From Thermoactinomycetaceae bacterium (GTDB taxonomy: Bacteria > Bacillota > Bacilli > Thermoactinomycetales > Thermoactinomycetaceae): a stretch of 64,000 nt of DNA. This document shows, piece by piece, positions 1-8,193 of this stretch (position 1 is its first letter; the number at the start of each line of letters is the position of its first letter). Location of the stretch: NCBI GenBank assembly GCA_025449975.1, contig JANWIG010000047.1:22083-86082 (forward strand), read 5' to 3'. The position numbers and the translations under genes were made by a program. A model generated the notes under the pieces. It did no database searches, had not been told where the DNA came from, and saw only the letters and a list, made by a program, of their open reading frames with translations.

Positions 1-440
1 CGATTCGGATCAACCACTGCAGCTTTCCCTTCAGAGATCACGAGGTAAGATAAGCAACCTTTCGCTAAGCGGTTTACTTGGATGATTTTCATCTCATCAC
101 TGGTTACGACGGTGACAGAGTGATAAAATTGGCTCCACTCCGTCATTCCACCTTCCAGTGTAGAGACTTGATAGCCTTTCTCCTGCAACTGCTCAGCAAC
201 CATTAACGCGGATCTACCTTTATTACAAATGACTACGACCTCTGTGTCTTTCGGAAGATCTTGATACACTTCTTTCTCATCATCTAAGAAATCGAAGTAA
301 GGAATGTTTAATGATTGAACGGTTTTCCCTTCAATTTTCCATTCGCTATATTGCTCTGGATTACGAACATCCAATAAGAAGACAGGACCTTGCTCCATCC
401 GCTGATGCAATTCTTTTGCACTGATCGTTTTCACTGCCAT
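1..440 (-). CDS. Rhodanese + metallo-beta-lactamase fold protein, 3' part off the left edge
   Basis: This gene is open at the window edge and so is absent from the ORF track. The minus-strand translation starts MAVKTISAKELHQRM. It gives a complete rhodanese domain (residues about 5-105) with the persulfide-carrying cysteine in VVVICNKGRSA, then KGCLSYLVISEGKAAVVDP, which is the usual first strand of a metallo-beta-lactamase fold. Proteins with this pairing act on glutathione- or low-molecular-weight-thiol persulfides (CstB/YrkH-like persulfide dioxygenase or sulfurtransferase). An AGGGTG ribosome-binding site precedes the ATG. Tandem CsoR/CstR-like operators lie about 210 bp upstream, with a broken DsrE-like fragment between, which supports a role in sulfide/persulfide detoxification. 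The metal-binding HxHxDH motif would lie outside the window, so the catalytic half is inferred. Confidence 0.85.
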   Translation of the reverse strand, partial: MAVKTISAKELHQRMEQGPVFLLDVRNPEQYSEWKIEGKTVQSLNIPYFDFLDDEKEVYQDLPKDTEVVVICNKGRSALMVAEQLQEKGYQVSTLEGGMTEWSQFYHSVTVVTSDEMKIIQVNRLAKGCLSYLVISEGKAAVVDPN

Positions 441-453
441 GTTTGATCACACC

Positions 454-591
454 CTATCTTATTTTTCTTGAAAACACCGCAACTTCTGCGTTGATCGCAG
501 CTGCTGTCGCGATCAGACTTTGTAGATCGATCCAAATTCCGTTTGAGGCAATAATGGCTACAGATCGGTTTTTGGTATGCTGGATCTTCTC
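454..591 (-). pseudogene. Degenerate DsrE-like fragment
   Basis: The minus strand between the operators and the rhodanese gene is open for about 45 codons and reads ...SVAIIASNGIWIDL...IATAAAINAEVAVFS, ending at TAG. This resembles the N-terminus of DsrE/DsrF-type sulfur-carrier proteins (IIASNG... followed by an ATAAAxxAEVxxF helix-strand). An AGGAG sequence survives at the upstream end, but no start codon follows it in frame, and the protein stops after the first beta-alpha-beta unit. I read it as a deleted first gene of a persulfide operon. The homology call rests on a short stretch only. Confidence 0.45.
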
Positions 592-649
592 CTAGCGCAG
601 ATCAGTACACTACTTAATTTGGATCAAGTGAGAAAAGGATATTCTTTAT

Positions 650-683
650 ATACCATAGGGGGTATGTATACCCCTTGGGGTAT
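650..683. promoter_or_regulatory. Tandem CsoR/CstR-like operators
   Basis: Two adjacent G/C-block palindromes are seen: ATACCATAGGGGGTAT (650-665) and ATACCCCTTGGGGTAT (668-683). The second is an almost perfect inverted repeat. This architecture is that of the CsoR family (copper-sensing CsoR and persulfide-sensing CstR). Because the gene on the minus side is a rhodanese/MBL protein, a CstR-type persulfide sensor is the better guess. The regulator itself is not in the window. Confidence 0.65.
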
Positions 684-791
684 ATTATAGACCCCACTAG
701 ATATGAATGTCAACCCTTTTCTTATTCGGCAAATAAAAGAAAAGGAAAAAAGAGGAGTCAAACTGGACTTCAAAATAGAACACTTGATCTG

Positions 792-820
792 TTGTATTTA
801 TATACAAAAAATTGTATGAT
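792..820 (+). promoter_or_regulatory. Candidate SigA promoter of the subtilase
   Basis: TTGTAT and TATGAT are separated by exactly 17 bp, about 57 bp before the start codon of the serine protease gene. Confidence 0.55.
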
Positions 821-876
821 AAGATCCGTATTTCAATTTTTACCCTTTTATGGAAAAATATACAAGGAGGAATTGA

Positions 877-2580
877 ATGAACATTTCCAAGAAGATTCCC
901 ATCCTTCTCTCTCTGCTCCTCATCTTTGGAGCCAGCTCAATTCATTCGGCTGCTTCCCCCTCTTCCAAACCACAAAAAACAACCCAATCGCCGATGAAAG
1001 ACAACTACGCCATACATCAAATCGAGGGGAGCAAATTGTTTAGCAACATTGAAAGACGACTCCAGTCGGCAAAAAAGACCGATTCCTTCCCAGTGATCAT
1101 CACATTTCAATCTACAAACCAATCCAGTAACCTTCAAAAAGTAAAAAACGTTATTCCCTCATTTACTCCGAAACACGTTTATCAAAACCTTCCTTCTGTT
1201 TCTGCGACCCTTACCAAAGAACAAATCAACAAATTAGCTACGCTTCCCCAAGTGATCCAGATTGAATATGACGAACCGATGAAAATCGCCTCCAACTCAG
1301 CCAATGCATGGTACGGAACTTCCAAAGCTCGTGCTGATTTTGGTGTAACTGGCGATCGCGATGGTAACCCCAATACATATTCCAAAATCGATGCGACCAT
1401 TGCTGTCATTGACACAGGAGTTGATCGGAATCATGTGGACCTCAAAGGGAAAGTGATCGGCTGGAAAGATTATGTCAACAACAGGTCCCTTCCCTATGAC
1501 GATCACGGTCATGGCACCCATGTGGCTGGCATCGCTGGTGGGGCTGGTAAAGGCAACGCCGCCTACGTAGGAGTGGCACCCGGGGCATCCATTGTCGGAA
1601 TTAAGGTTCTCGATCAAAATGGCAGTGGCAGCATGAGCAATGTAACCGCCGCAATCGACTGGGCGATTAGCAATAAAAATACGTATGGCATCGATATAAT
1701 CAATTTAAGTTTAGGAACATCAGGTAGTTCCGATGGAAAAGACTCCGCTTCTCAAGCAGTCAATCGCGCCACTAAAGAGGGAATTTTAGTCGTTGTCGCA
1801 GCAGGTAATTCCGGTCCTGGTCAAAAGACCATTGGCTCTCCAGGAGCTGCTTTACAAGCTTTCACGGTGGGAGCAATGGCTGATCCAAGCGACCGTGGCT
1901 TTTACCTCACGGACTTCTCCAGCCGAGGAACGACAGCAGATGGACGCATCAAGCCAGATATTGTCGCGCCAGGATATAACGTCGTCGCTCCCAAAGCAAA
2001 CAGCAGCAATGGCTACGTATCCTACAGTGGAACCAGTATGGCGACCCCATTTGTCGCGGGGACAGCCGCTTTGATCCATGATGCCAACCCTTCTTTAACT
2101 CCCACACAAATCAAATCGATCCTTGTTTCAACCGCTACGGACTTCGGTCCCTCTGGAAAAGACATCGATTATGGTTATGGTAACCTACGTGGTTACGACG
2201 CGATCAAAAAAGCGGGTAGCTACACCGGTACGGGTCCGACACTGCCCAATCGTCTTTATGGTCAAAATTCGATCAATACCACCTCTTATCGAGATGAATG
2301 GACTTTTGAGGTTACTTCCACTGCCAATCCGATTGCTATTACGATGATTATGCCGAACCACGTATGGTGGCAAGACTTTGACATCTTCCTTTATGATCCC
2401 AATGGAGCTCAAGTGGGTGCATCCAGGGGAGTCACCCGCCAAGAGGGAATCACCTTTCAACCGACAAAAACAGGCAAATACCGACTCCTTGTTCGTTCTT
2501 ACTTTGGCACCGGCTCCTATTTCTTCGATATTAGTGCAAGAGCGAAAAATTTATCTTTGGTTAGAAATGATCAACCTTAG
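877..2580 (+). CDS. Secreted subtilisin-like serine protease (S8) with PPC-type C-terminal domain
   Basis: The 567-residue pre-pro-protease would be exported and act on extracellular protein. Residues 1-26 form a signal peptide. Residues about 72-135 look like the I9 propeptide (FPVIITFQST... to VIQIEYDEP). The peptidase domain carries the triad Asp179 (AVIDTGVD), His212 (GHGTHVAG) and Ser387 (SGTSMATP), with oxyanion Asn311 in AAGNSG. The C-terminal ~110 residues (DEWTFEVTS...FDIFLYDPNG...YRLLVRSY) resemble a bacterial pre-peptidase C-terminal (PPC) beta-sandwich. The ATG at 877 follows a strong AAGGAGG. The overlapping ORF 675-1043 is in another frame and has no such signal. It appears monocistronic. 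Confidence 0.93.
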   Translation: MNISKKIPILLSLLLIFGASSIHSAASPSSKPQKTTQSPMKDNYAIHQIEGSKLFSNIERRLQSAKKTDSFPVIITFQSTNQSSNLQKVKNVIPSFTPKHVYQNLPSVSATLTKEQINKLATLPQVIQIEYDEPMKIASNSANAWYGTSKARADFGVTGDRDGNPNTYSKIDATIAVIDTGVDRNHVDLKGKVIGWKDYVNNRSLPYDDHGHGTHVAGIAGGAGKGNAAYVGVAPGASIVGIKVLDQNGSGSMSNVTAAIDWAISNKNTYGIDIINLSLGTSGSSDGKDSASQAVNRATKEGILVVVAAGNSGPGQKTIGSPGAALQAFTVGAMADPSDRGFYLTDFSSRGTTADGRIKPDIVAPGYNVVAPKANSSNGYVSYSGTSMATPFVAGTAALIHDANPSLTPTQIKSILVSTATDFGPSGKDIDYGYGNLRGYDAIKKAGSYTGTGPTLPNRLYGQNSINTTSYRDEWTFEVTSTANPIAITMIMPNHVWWQDFDIFLYDPNGAQVGASRGVTRQEGITFQPTKTGKYRLLVRSYFGTGSYFFDISARAKNLSLVRNDQP

Positions 2581-2586
2581 AGATCG

Positions 2587-2617
2587 AAAAAACCTCCGAT
2601 GAATCCCATCGGAGGTT
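2587..2617 (-). terminator. Intrinsic terminator of the YhfC-like gene
   Basis: An 11-bp perfect stem (AACCTCCGATG / CATCGGAGGTT, loop of 5) is followed on the minus strand by TTTTTT. It may also stop the convergent subtilase transcript. Confidence 0.8.
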
Positions 2618-2635
2618 CCCTATCAAATCACGATC

Positions 2636-3421
2636 TTATCCTTCTGATTCACTTTTATTAAATAATTTTCGCGAACGAATTGTAAAATACAATCCTAAGA
2701 TCCCCAATAAGTAGACAATGATTTCCGTAGCCATCAAAGGCAAGACTTCAATCTGATACAATCCAGCCATGACATCCACCGCAGCATGCACAAGAATGGC
2801 TAAAAACAAAATAGCAATCTTACGTTGTCGAATCCCATACAGCACCAAGATCGATAAAGCGATTTGAATACTCAATGCCGCCACCCGTTCCAGTCCGGCC
2901 AAAATAAAGTGATAACTGGGAGTATTTATAATCGCTTCTTTTTGTTGTTCCAGTGCTGGTTGAGCGGCAATCAATGCATCGAGCGACCCTTGGTTAATCA
3001 TAATGGCGATTTGCAATGTTGCAAATGCCCCCAATGCTCCAACCAAGATCGCCTCGATCCCACCATGACCAATCCCGAAAGCGATTCCATCTTTTCTTTC
3101 CCGATGATCTTTTAATAAAAATCGATAGCTCACGTATCTTCCCACTTCTTCAAAAATACCGGCCGCAAAGGCAGCAAACAACACAAACAAAATAGGGGTT
3201 CCAAAGAGCAAATCGCTGGTTGTTTCGTTCACTTCTAGGAAGTAGTATTGTAGAAGATTTTTTAATATCATGGCAAATACAAGAAAGGTTAAGGAGCCAA
3301 TCATAACCGCTTTCCACGGAATTTTCCATTTCCTTTTAAAAAAAATCAGCAAAACAACAGGCAAAATAATGGATAAAGTAAATTGAATCGCAATTGCAAC
3401 CATTGTTTCATTGCTAACCAT
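2636..3421 (-). CDS. YhfC-family predicted intramembrane protease
   Basis: This 261-residue polytopic protein has about seven hydrophobic segments. It shows the signature of the YhfC/PrsW-like glutamic intramembrane peptidases: FEEVGRYVSYRFL around residue 90, GHGGIEAILVGA around 117, and a late HAAVDV around 212. The family is known for membrane-embedded Glu/His motifs; the substrate is unknown. The gene stands alone, with a good terminator after it and A/T-rich sequence upstream. I saw no sporulation sigma promoter I could defend. Confidence 0.8.
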   Translation of the reverse strand: MVSNETMVAIAIQFTLSIILPVVLLIFFKRKWKIPWKAVMIGSLTFLVFAMILKNLLQYYFLEVNETTSDLLFGTPILFVLFAAFAAGIFEEVGRYVSYRFLLKDHRERKDGIAFGIGHGGIEAILVGALGAFATLQIAIMINQGSLDALIAAQPALEQQKEAIINTPSYHFILAGLERVAALSIQIALSILVLYGIRQRKIAILFLAILVHAAVDVMAGLYQIEVLPLMATEIIVYLLGILGLYFTIRSRKLFNKSESEG

Positions 3422-3601
3422 CGTCTGTTCATTCCCTTCCTACTCAACCATTCCACTCCAAATCGACGACATTATCCTTGCTTTTCCTTCAAAAAAAAAA
3501 ACGGAATCAGTTTTCATTATAACATCCTTTCGCTACTTTTAGTAAAGTGGCAAGAAACCGATTCCCATTAAAATAAAAAAATATTCTCTATCTTTGTGGA
3601 G

Positions 3602-4726
3602 TCAACCTTCTTTAAGGTATTGCCTCAGACGTGTTAGATCCGAAGGCAATGAAAACTCTTGTAAAACCCGAGACATATTCACATTAAAAATCCAGGCTAC
3701 TTTGCTATCAGCGATATGTTTTAAAATGGTTCGCTGTTGTTCCGTAAGCTCAGAAGCTTTCCGTGACGCGATGTCTTTTGTTTCCCCAAAAGCGATCGTG
3801 AGAATCGAACGGGTTAGCTCTACCGCTGCCAAAGCATTTTCCGTATGCAGAAAAGCATCAATTAAAAAAGAAAGAGAACGCACAGACTCTTCTTTCGGCA
3901 ATTGACTTAATAGTCTGCCAATATCGGTTATCACGTCCATTTTGGCAAAAAGCAAGTTATCATAAGCCAATACACGATCAGGATTTCTAATGGTCTGAAT
4001 TAAAACCTGAGAAGTCTGACTAGAAATATGTCCTGACTGGATTTGTGTCAAAGCAATCGCTGCCGCCAATTGAAGCAGTGGCTGCTCAGTATGGGCTAAA
4101 TATCGCTCTAAAATATGAATCGTTTGTGCATGTTGATCATGTTGCGCACCTAAAGCTAAAATCAGATTGGTTAAAATCATCGGATCCTTTTCTTGTCGCA
4201 GTTGACGACGTAATCGTTTTAAAATATCCTCTTCCAACCACTTAACAGAAGACAGGGTATAGATCGCCGCTTCTTTAATTACATAGTTATCATGTTGACT
4301 TAAGCGATAAAAAATGGGAACTCCTTGATAAACAGCTAATCTTGCCTTTTTGACCCATTCCAACTCCTGTTGAAATTCCATTTGAACCTTTCGTGTAAAC
4401 GGCTTTTTTTGTACAAAGAATAACTGGTCATCACTCACTTTATTTGAAGTACCATTGGAGATCCCTGCTAATAAATGTAATAGATGTTCCCGATAAAGAA
4501 TATTTTCATCTTCTAACAGTTTAATTAAAAAGGGTACGGTATAGGAGGTTGCTTCAAAAACATATTTATCACGATATAAAATCCGACTAGATAACTTATT
4601 AAAATAGGTCCACCAAACAGTTTCATCTTTTGATCTCAGTTTATAGATTTGTTGTGGAATATCCTTGGCTGGACCATAGGCATGATGTAAACTTCCCCAA
4701 TCTACTTGATGGACTTTATTTAACAT
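3602..4726 (-). CDS. HEAT-repeat-like alpha-solenoid protein of unknown function
   Basis: The 374-residue soluble protein opens with VDWGSLHHAYGPAKDIP, followed by ATSYTVPFLIKLLED. This opening is shared by a widespread family of bacterial HEAT-like proteins. The body is a run of helical pairs (for example YVIKEAAIYTLSSVKWL, MILTNLILALGAQ, LLQLAAAIALTQIQ), consistent with a protein-binding solenoid. No catalytic motif is visible. It is a single gene facing away from the divergent thioredoxin-like gene. Relatives occur in toxin/immunity neighbourhoods in other genomes, but nothing here supports that role. Confidence 0.7.
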   Translation of the reverse strand: MLNKVHQVDWGSLHHAYGPAKDIPQQIYKLRSKDETVWWTYFNKLSSRILYRDKYVFEATSYTVPFLIKLLEDENILYREHLLHLLAGISNGTSNKVSDDQLFFVQKKPFTRKVQMEFQQELEWVKKARLAVYQGVPIFYRLSQHDNYVIKEAAIYTLSSVKWLEEDILKRLRRQLRQEKDPMILTNLILALGAQHDQHAQTIHILERYLAHTEQPLLQLAAAIALTQIQSGHISSQTSQVLIQTIRNPDRVLAYDNLLFAKMDVITDIGRLLSQLPKEESVRSLSFLIDAFLHTENALAAVELTRSILTIAFGETKDIASRKASELTEQQRTILKHIADSKVAWIFNVNMSRVLQEFSLPSDLTRLRQYLKEG

Positions 4727-4815
4727 TTTGAACCTCCTAAAATAATTTGTTTCATTTTATAATATACTCATTTCAAAGCATAAGTCCAAACTATTTTAAT
4801 TTTTCTCCTTCAGTA

Positions 4816-4824
4816 TGTTATAAT
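4816..4824 (+). promoter_or_regulatory. Extended -10 promoter
   Basis: TG-T-TATAAT, an extended -10 box, lies about 32 bp before the start of the thioredoxin-like gene. The -35 region is weak (T-rich), which suits an extended -10 promoter. Confidence 0.6.
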
Positions 4825-4855
4825 AACGAAAGAGTCTGTGAAGGAGGAAACGTAC

Positions 4856-5413
4856 ATGGCGCGAGTCCCATCCAATATGTTCCCTTTAGGTGAAAAAGCT
4901 CCGTCTTTTCAACTACGAGATGTGATTCAAGACAAAATGATTTCCCTAGAGGAAAGCAAGTCCGACATCGCCACAGTGATTATGTTTATTTGTAATCATT
5001 GTCCTTTTGTGATCCATGTGCAAGATCAATTGATTCAATTAGCAAACGATTACCAACCAAAAGGGATTTCATTTATTGCTATTAATTCCAATGATCCAGA
5101 AAATTATCCAGACGACTCTCCTGAAAAAATGAAAGAAGTCGCTTTAAAATTAGGTTACCCCTTCCCTTACCTATTTGATGAAACACAAGAAGTAGCGAAA
5201 GCCTATCAAGCTGCTTGCACACCAGACTTTTATATCTTCGATAAAGATCTCGCTTGTGTTTATCGTGGACAGCTCGATTCTTCGCGTCCAGGGAATGGCA
5301 TTCCTGTAACCGGTGAATCGATTCGTTCCGCATTGGATCAAATCCTTCGTGGCGAACCAGTTACTGTAAAACAACTTCCTAGCTTAGGATGTAATATTAA
5401 ATGGAAAGAGTAA
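4856..5413 (+). CDS. Thioredoxin-fold (AhpC/TSA-like) family protein
   Basis: The 185-residue cytoplasmic protein has MFPLGEKAPSFQLRDV at the N-terminus and the redox motif CNHC within FICNHCPFVIHVQDQL. A cis-proline loop follows later (ACTPDFYIFD). This is the layout of the thioredoxin-like family with CNHCPF, probably a thiol oxidoreductase. The ORF track starts at a GTG (4838), but the AAGGAGG ribosome-binding site lies inside that extension, so the ATG at 4856 is preferred. It is monocistronic with its own promoter and terminator. Confidence 0.85.
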   Translation: MARVPSNMFPLGEKAPSFQLRDVIQDKMISLEESKSDIATVIMFICNHCPFVIHVQDQLIQLANDYQPKGISFIAINSNDPENYPDDSPEKMKEVALKLGYPFPYLFDETQEVAKAYQAACTPDFYIFDKDLACVYRGQLDSSRPGNGIPVTGESIRSALDQILRGEPVTVKQLPSLGCNIKWKE

Positions 5414-5433
5414 CCCTCCTTTTGGAAAGATCG

Positions 5434-5462
5434 AAGACCGTGGTAGAGGCACGGTCTTTTTA
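5434..5462 (+). terminator. Intrinsic terminator
   Basis: The stem AAGACCGTG / CACGGTCTT with a 7-nt loop runs into a T tract, directly after the thioredoxin-like gene. Confidence 0.85.
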
Positions 5463-5627
5463 AAATTCTCGGGAGTGCAGAAATACAAACATATGTCTTA
5501 TCTCTTCTACAGAATCGACTTTCTTTCCTTCTTTGTTTCACTGATTTGAACGAACGCTCGGCGAAAACGATCGCCGCTTCTTCACATAGAAGGTTCAAAC
5601 CGCATTTGGTTTGGCAAATAAAAATCG

Positions 5628-6647
5628 CTAAGTTAGATAACTGATTTCTGCTTCTGGGAAATACTGATTGATTTTGGAATAGAAAAACTGCTTCAATTGC
5701 TCCATTTGTTCATTTGGATACACATACTTGACTCTTCCGTATCTGCCCCATTTTTTCTTCCGTTTTTCTTCATCCATCTCTAACTTGCTTTTCGGATAAC
5801 GTTTTTCAATCACTTTTTTAGCTGTTTGGGTAAAGCGATGGGTAATCAATTCAAACGTTAAATCAGGAATCATTCCCAGTTGATCCCTCAGTTTTTCGAG
5901 CAATTGGGTATATTCTTGTTCCCATCCATCAAAAAACATAATAGGAGCGATAATAAAGCCAAGGGGATAGTTCGCACGGGCGATTTTTTTCGCTGCTTCT
6001 ATCCGTTCATGAACTGGAGAAGTGCCTGGTTCAAAGTGCTGAACCACATAAGGCGCATTGATACTAAAACGAATGCGCGTATGTCCCTGATGTACGGCAT
6101 CCAGCAGCGAGTCAACATGGGCATATTTCGTGACAAAGCGCAATCGCCCATACTTTTGTTGCCCCATCCACTCAATCGTCCGTTTTAAAGAGCCGGTAAT
6201 ATGCTCTACGCCGACAGGGTCTGATGTACATGCCGCTTCAAATCGCGTTATTTCTGGCGCTCTTTCTGCAATGTACCGCGCAGCTCGCTCAAAAATCTCA
6301 TCGACATTGACATAGACACGGATATAGGGCCGATTGCCTAGCGTCGTTTGCAGATAGCAATAGTGACAATGGGCCATACACCCCGTCGCTAAGGGAATCG
6401 CATATTCTGCCGATGGTTTGGATGGCTCAAAATCCAACGTTTTCTTGATTCCGACAACCAATGTTCTTTTCGCCACCCGATATTTTTCTAGCTCCGTTTC
6501 ACCAGGAAGTCCGGTCACTCGATTATGGGAAGTCGTCATTTTAACCGGAATCCTGCTTTTGCTGTATTTCTGATACAACTTTCGTCCCAAGGGGTAGTCC
6601 AATGCTCTCGGTTCGAAAAAAACTAAATCGGGTTGAAACAACTTCAT
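5628..6647 (-). CDS. splB: Spore photoproduct lyase
   Basis: This radical-SAM enzyme reverses the UV lesion spore photoproduct (5-thyminyl-5,6-dihydrothymine) in germinating spores. The 339-residue product matches SplB along its whole length: FEPRALDYPLGRKLY near the start, the 4Fe-4S ligand motif TGCMAHCHYCYLQTT, the hydrogen-donor cysteine in EAACTSDP, and the C-terminal KLELDEEKR..KWGRYG block. The ORF track adds 16 residues. The ATG at 6647 has GAGGAGGG in front and matches the family start, so it is chosen. No splA-like gene precedes it here. It is a strong marker of an endospore former. Confidence 0.96.
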   Translation of the reverse strand: MKLFQPDLVFFEPRALDYPLGRKLYQKYSKSRIPVKMTTSHNRVTGLPGETELEKYRVAKRTLVVGIKKTLDFEPSKPSAEYAIPLATGCMAHCHYCYLQTTLGNRPYIRVYVNVDEIFERAARYIAERAPEITRFEAACTSDPVGVEHITGSLKRTIEWMGQQKYGRLRFVTKYAHVDSLLDAVHQGHTRIRFSINAPYVVQHFEPGTSPVHERIEAAKKIARANYPLGFIIAPIMFFDGWEQEYTQLLEKLRDQLGMIPDLTFELITHRFTQTAKKVIEKRYPKSKLEMDEEKRKKKWGRYGRVKYVYPNEQMEQLKQFFYSKINQYFPEAEISYLT

Positions 6648-6712
6648 CCATCTCCCTCCTCTTTCTTTATCCTGTCCAGGAGGGATCAGGGACATATGAG
6701 CTCCCTACTGTC

Positions 6713-7234
6713 TTATTTTTCCTCAATCACGCCACACGCAATCCGCTTGCCTGAATTGCCAGCAGGATCGGTGCGATAATCATCCGCTGATTCATGGATC
6801 ACCAAGGCGGTTCCTGTCTCCTTCAAAAGCGAGTGCACTTCGTCTTTTTCCAAAGTTACCTGTTTTATCACCTGTGTATTTTTTACCTCTCCACTCGAAT
6901 CGACGACGATATTCTGCAAGTCCCCTGCATGTTCTCCCTCGGGATGGTTTCTCCCATGCTTCTTCCCATGAGGATTAAAGTGTCCTCCAGCTGATTGGAA
7001 ATCAGGCTCTTGGCATTTCCCTACCTCATGAATATGGAAACCATGGATCCCACTCGGGAGTCCGTGAGCTTCGACGGTAATTTCCACCCCTTGATCCATT
7101 TGCTTGAGCGTCGCTGTTCCGATTTGTTCACCATTGGAATTGACTATTTTCGCAACAGCCATCGGTGCTTCGTTGCATCCGACAAGAAAACACAGAAATA
7201 GACCGTTCATCACAGAAAAAAAGACTTTCTTCAT
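6713..7234 (-). CDS. sodC: Cu-Zn superoxide dismutase family lipoprotein
   Basis: The 173-residue protein has a lipoprotein signal (FLCFLVGC, lipobox Cys about residue 19), so it should sit on the outer face of the membrane. All canonical metal ligands are visible: HxH in GFHIHEVG, His in GGHFNPHG, the zinc set in HPEGEHAGDL, and the late copper His in ALVIHESADDY. The disulfide Cys and the GNSGKRIACGVI tail are also present. From memory, the B. subtilis paralogue YojM lacks copper ligands, so this one is more likely active. The ATG at 7234 follows AAGGGGG; the track's longer start is unsupported. It lies upstream of splB on the same strand. Confidence 0.9.
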   Translation of the reverse strand: MKKVFFSVMNGLFLCFLVGCNEAPMAVAKIVNSNGEQIGTATLKQMDQGVEITVEAHGLPSGIHGFHIHEVGKCQEPDFQSAGGHFNPHGKKHGRNHPEGEHAGDLQNIVVDSSGEVKNTQVIKQVTLEKDEVHSLLKETGTALVIHESADDYRTDPAGNSGKRIACGVIEEK

Positions 7235-7441
7235 TTGATATCCCCCTTGAACCAAAGTATTTTGGGAAAAATCGCTGCTTAGCAAAAGAGGAAAACAGAC
7301 CTACTATAACAAATATTATACATAATATGAAAAATCAAGTAGAAATAGCTTATTTTGGTAGGAAAAACCTCTTTAAACCGACGCAGACTTCTTTTTTTCT
7401 GGACAAACTAACTGTATATTGCTTGATAAGGAAGGATCTGT

Positions 7442-8089
7442 ATGTCGAAGAAATGTTCTATCTCTTATTTAGCTTTAGGTGATTCTCTTACCGAAGGAAT
7501 TGGTGCAGCCAGTTTAGATCGACATTGGGTATCTCAATATTTTCGGCATCTTGCTCACTCCGAACATTGTTCTTTGCGCAACTTAGGCGTTTCCGGAATG
7601 ACTTCTCGTGAATTATACAGTCTAATCAATATTCCGAGCTTTACCCGCCTCATTCCACGCAGTACCCATATTACGATCACGACTGGCGGTTGTGACTTTA
7701 TTGAATTATATGAAAATAACTCACTCTCTTTTGGCAAATTGTTAAAAGTGACGCGAAACGTTTTAACCCAGGTCGAACAGATTTTAGCGCAGATTCGTAC
7801 ACTCGCCCCACAAGCCCAAATCCAAATTCTTGGTTTTTATCTACCCATCCCAGCATATAAACTCGGCGAAAAACGTGCCGTCAGTTTTGCGCAAATGATG
7901 AATAAATGTTACGGAAACATCGGTCAAAAGTTTCAAGCACAATTAATCAATCCCTTTGACACCTTTTTTAAACGCTTCGACTACTTTGTTGACGAAGTCC
8001 ATCCCAATCAAGCGGGATACGATGCCATCTCCCAATTATTTATTCAATCCACTCCCCACTCTGCTCTAACTTCTACGCACCAACCGTGA
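7442..8089 (+). CDS. SGNH/GDSL-type hydrolase
   Basis: The 215-residue serine esterase family protein has block I ALGDSLTEGIGAA with the catalytic Ser, block II LGVSGMTSRE with the oxyanion Gly, and block V DEVHPNQAGYD with the Asp-His pair. Block III reads TTGGCDFIEL where GGND is expected, so the oxyanion Asn is replaced by Cys. There is no signal peptide, which makes it cytoplasmic. The closest functional models are phospholipid or acyl esterases of the YpmR/LipL type; the substrate is unknown. The ATG at 7442 follows GGAAGG. Confidence 0.85.
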   Translation: MSKKCSISYLALGDSLTEGIGAASLDRHWVSQYFRHLAHSEHCSLRNLGVSGMTSRELYSLINIPSFTRLIPRSTHITITTGGCDFIELYENNSLSFGKLLKVTRNVLTQVEQILAQIRTLAPQAQIQILGFYLPIPAYKLGEKRAVSFAQMMNKCYGNIGQKFQAQLINPFDTFFKRFDYFVDEVHPNQAGYDAISQLFIQSTPHSALTSTHQP

Positions 8090-8193
8090 AGGAATAGGTT
8101 TCAGAGGACCTATTCCCCCTTTTGATGCATTTTCCTAGCGCGAGCATAGCACCTGCTGTGTGTAAGCGCCCTCATGGAAGGGGTGATCTTTAG

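Noticed and set aside
675-1043. 122-codon plus-strand ORF overlapping the subtilase start
   Set aside because: No ribosome-binding site, no recognisable domain; it runs out of frame through the signal-peptide coding region.
3383-3571. 62-codon plus-strand ORF between the YhfC-like and HEAT genes
   Set aside because: Overlaps the start of the YhfC-like gene antisense and has no ribosome-binding site.
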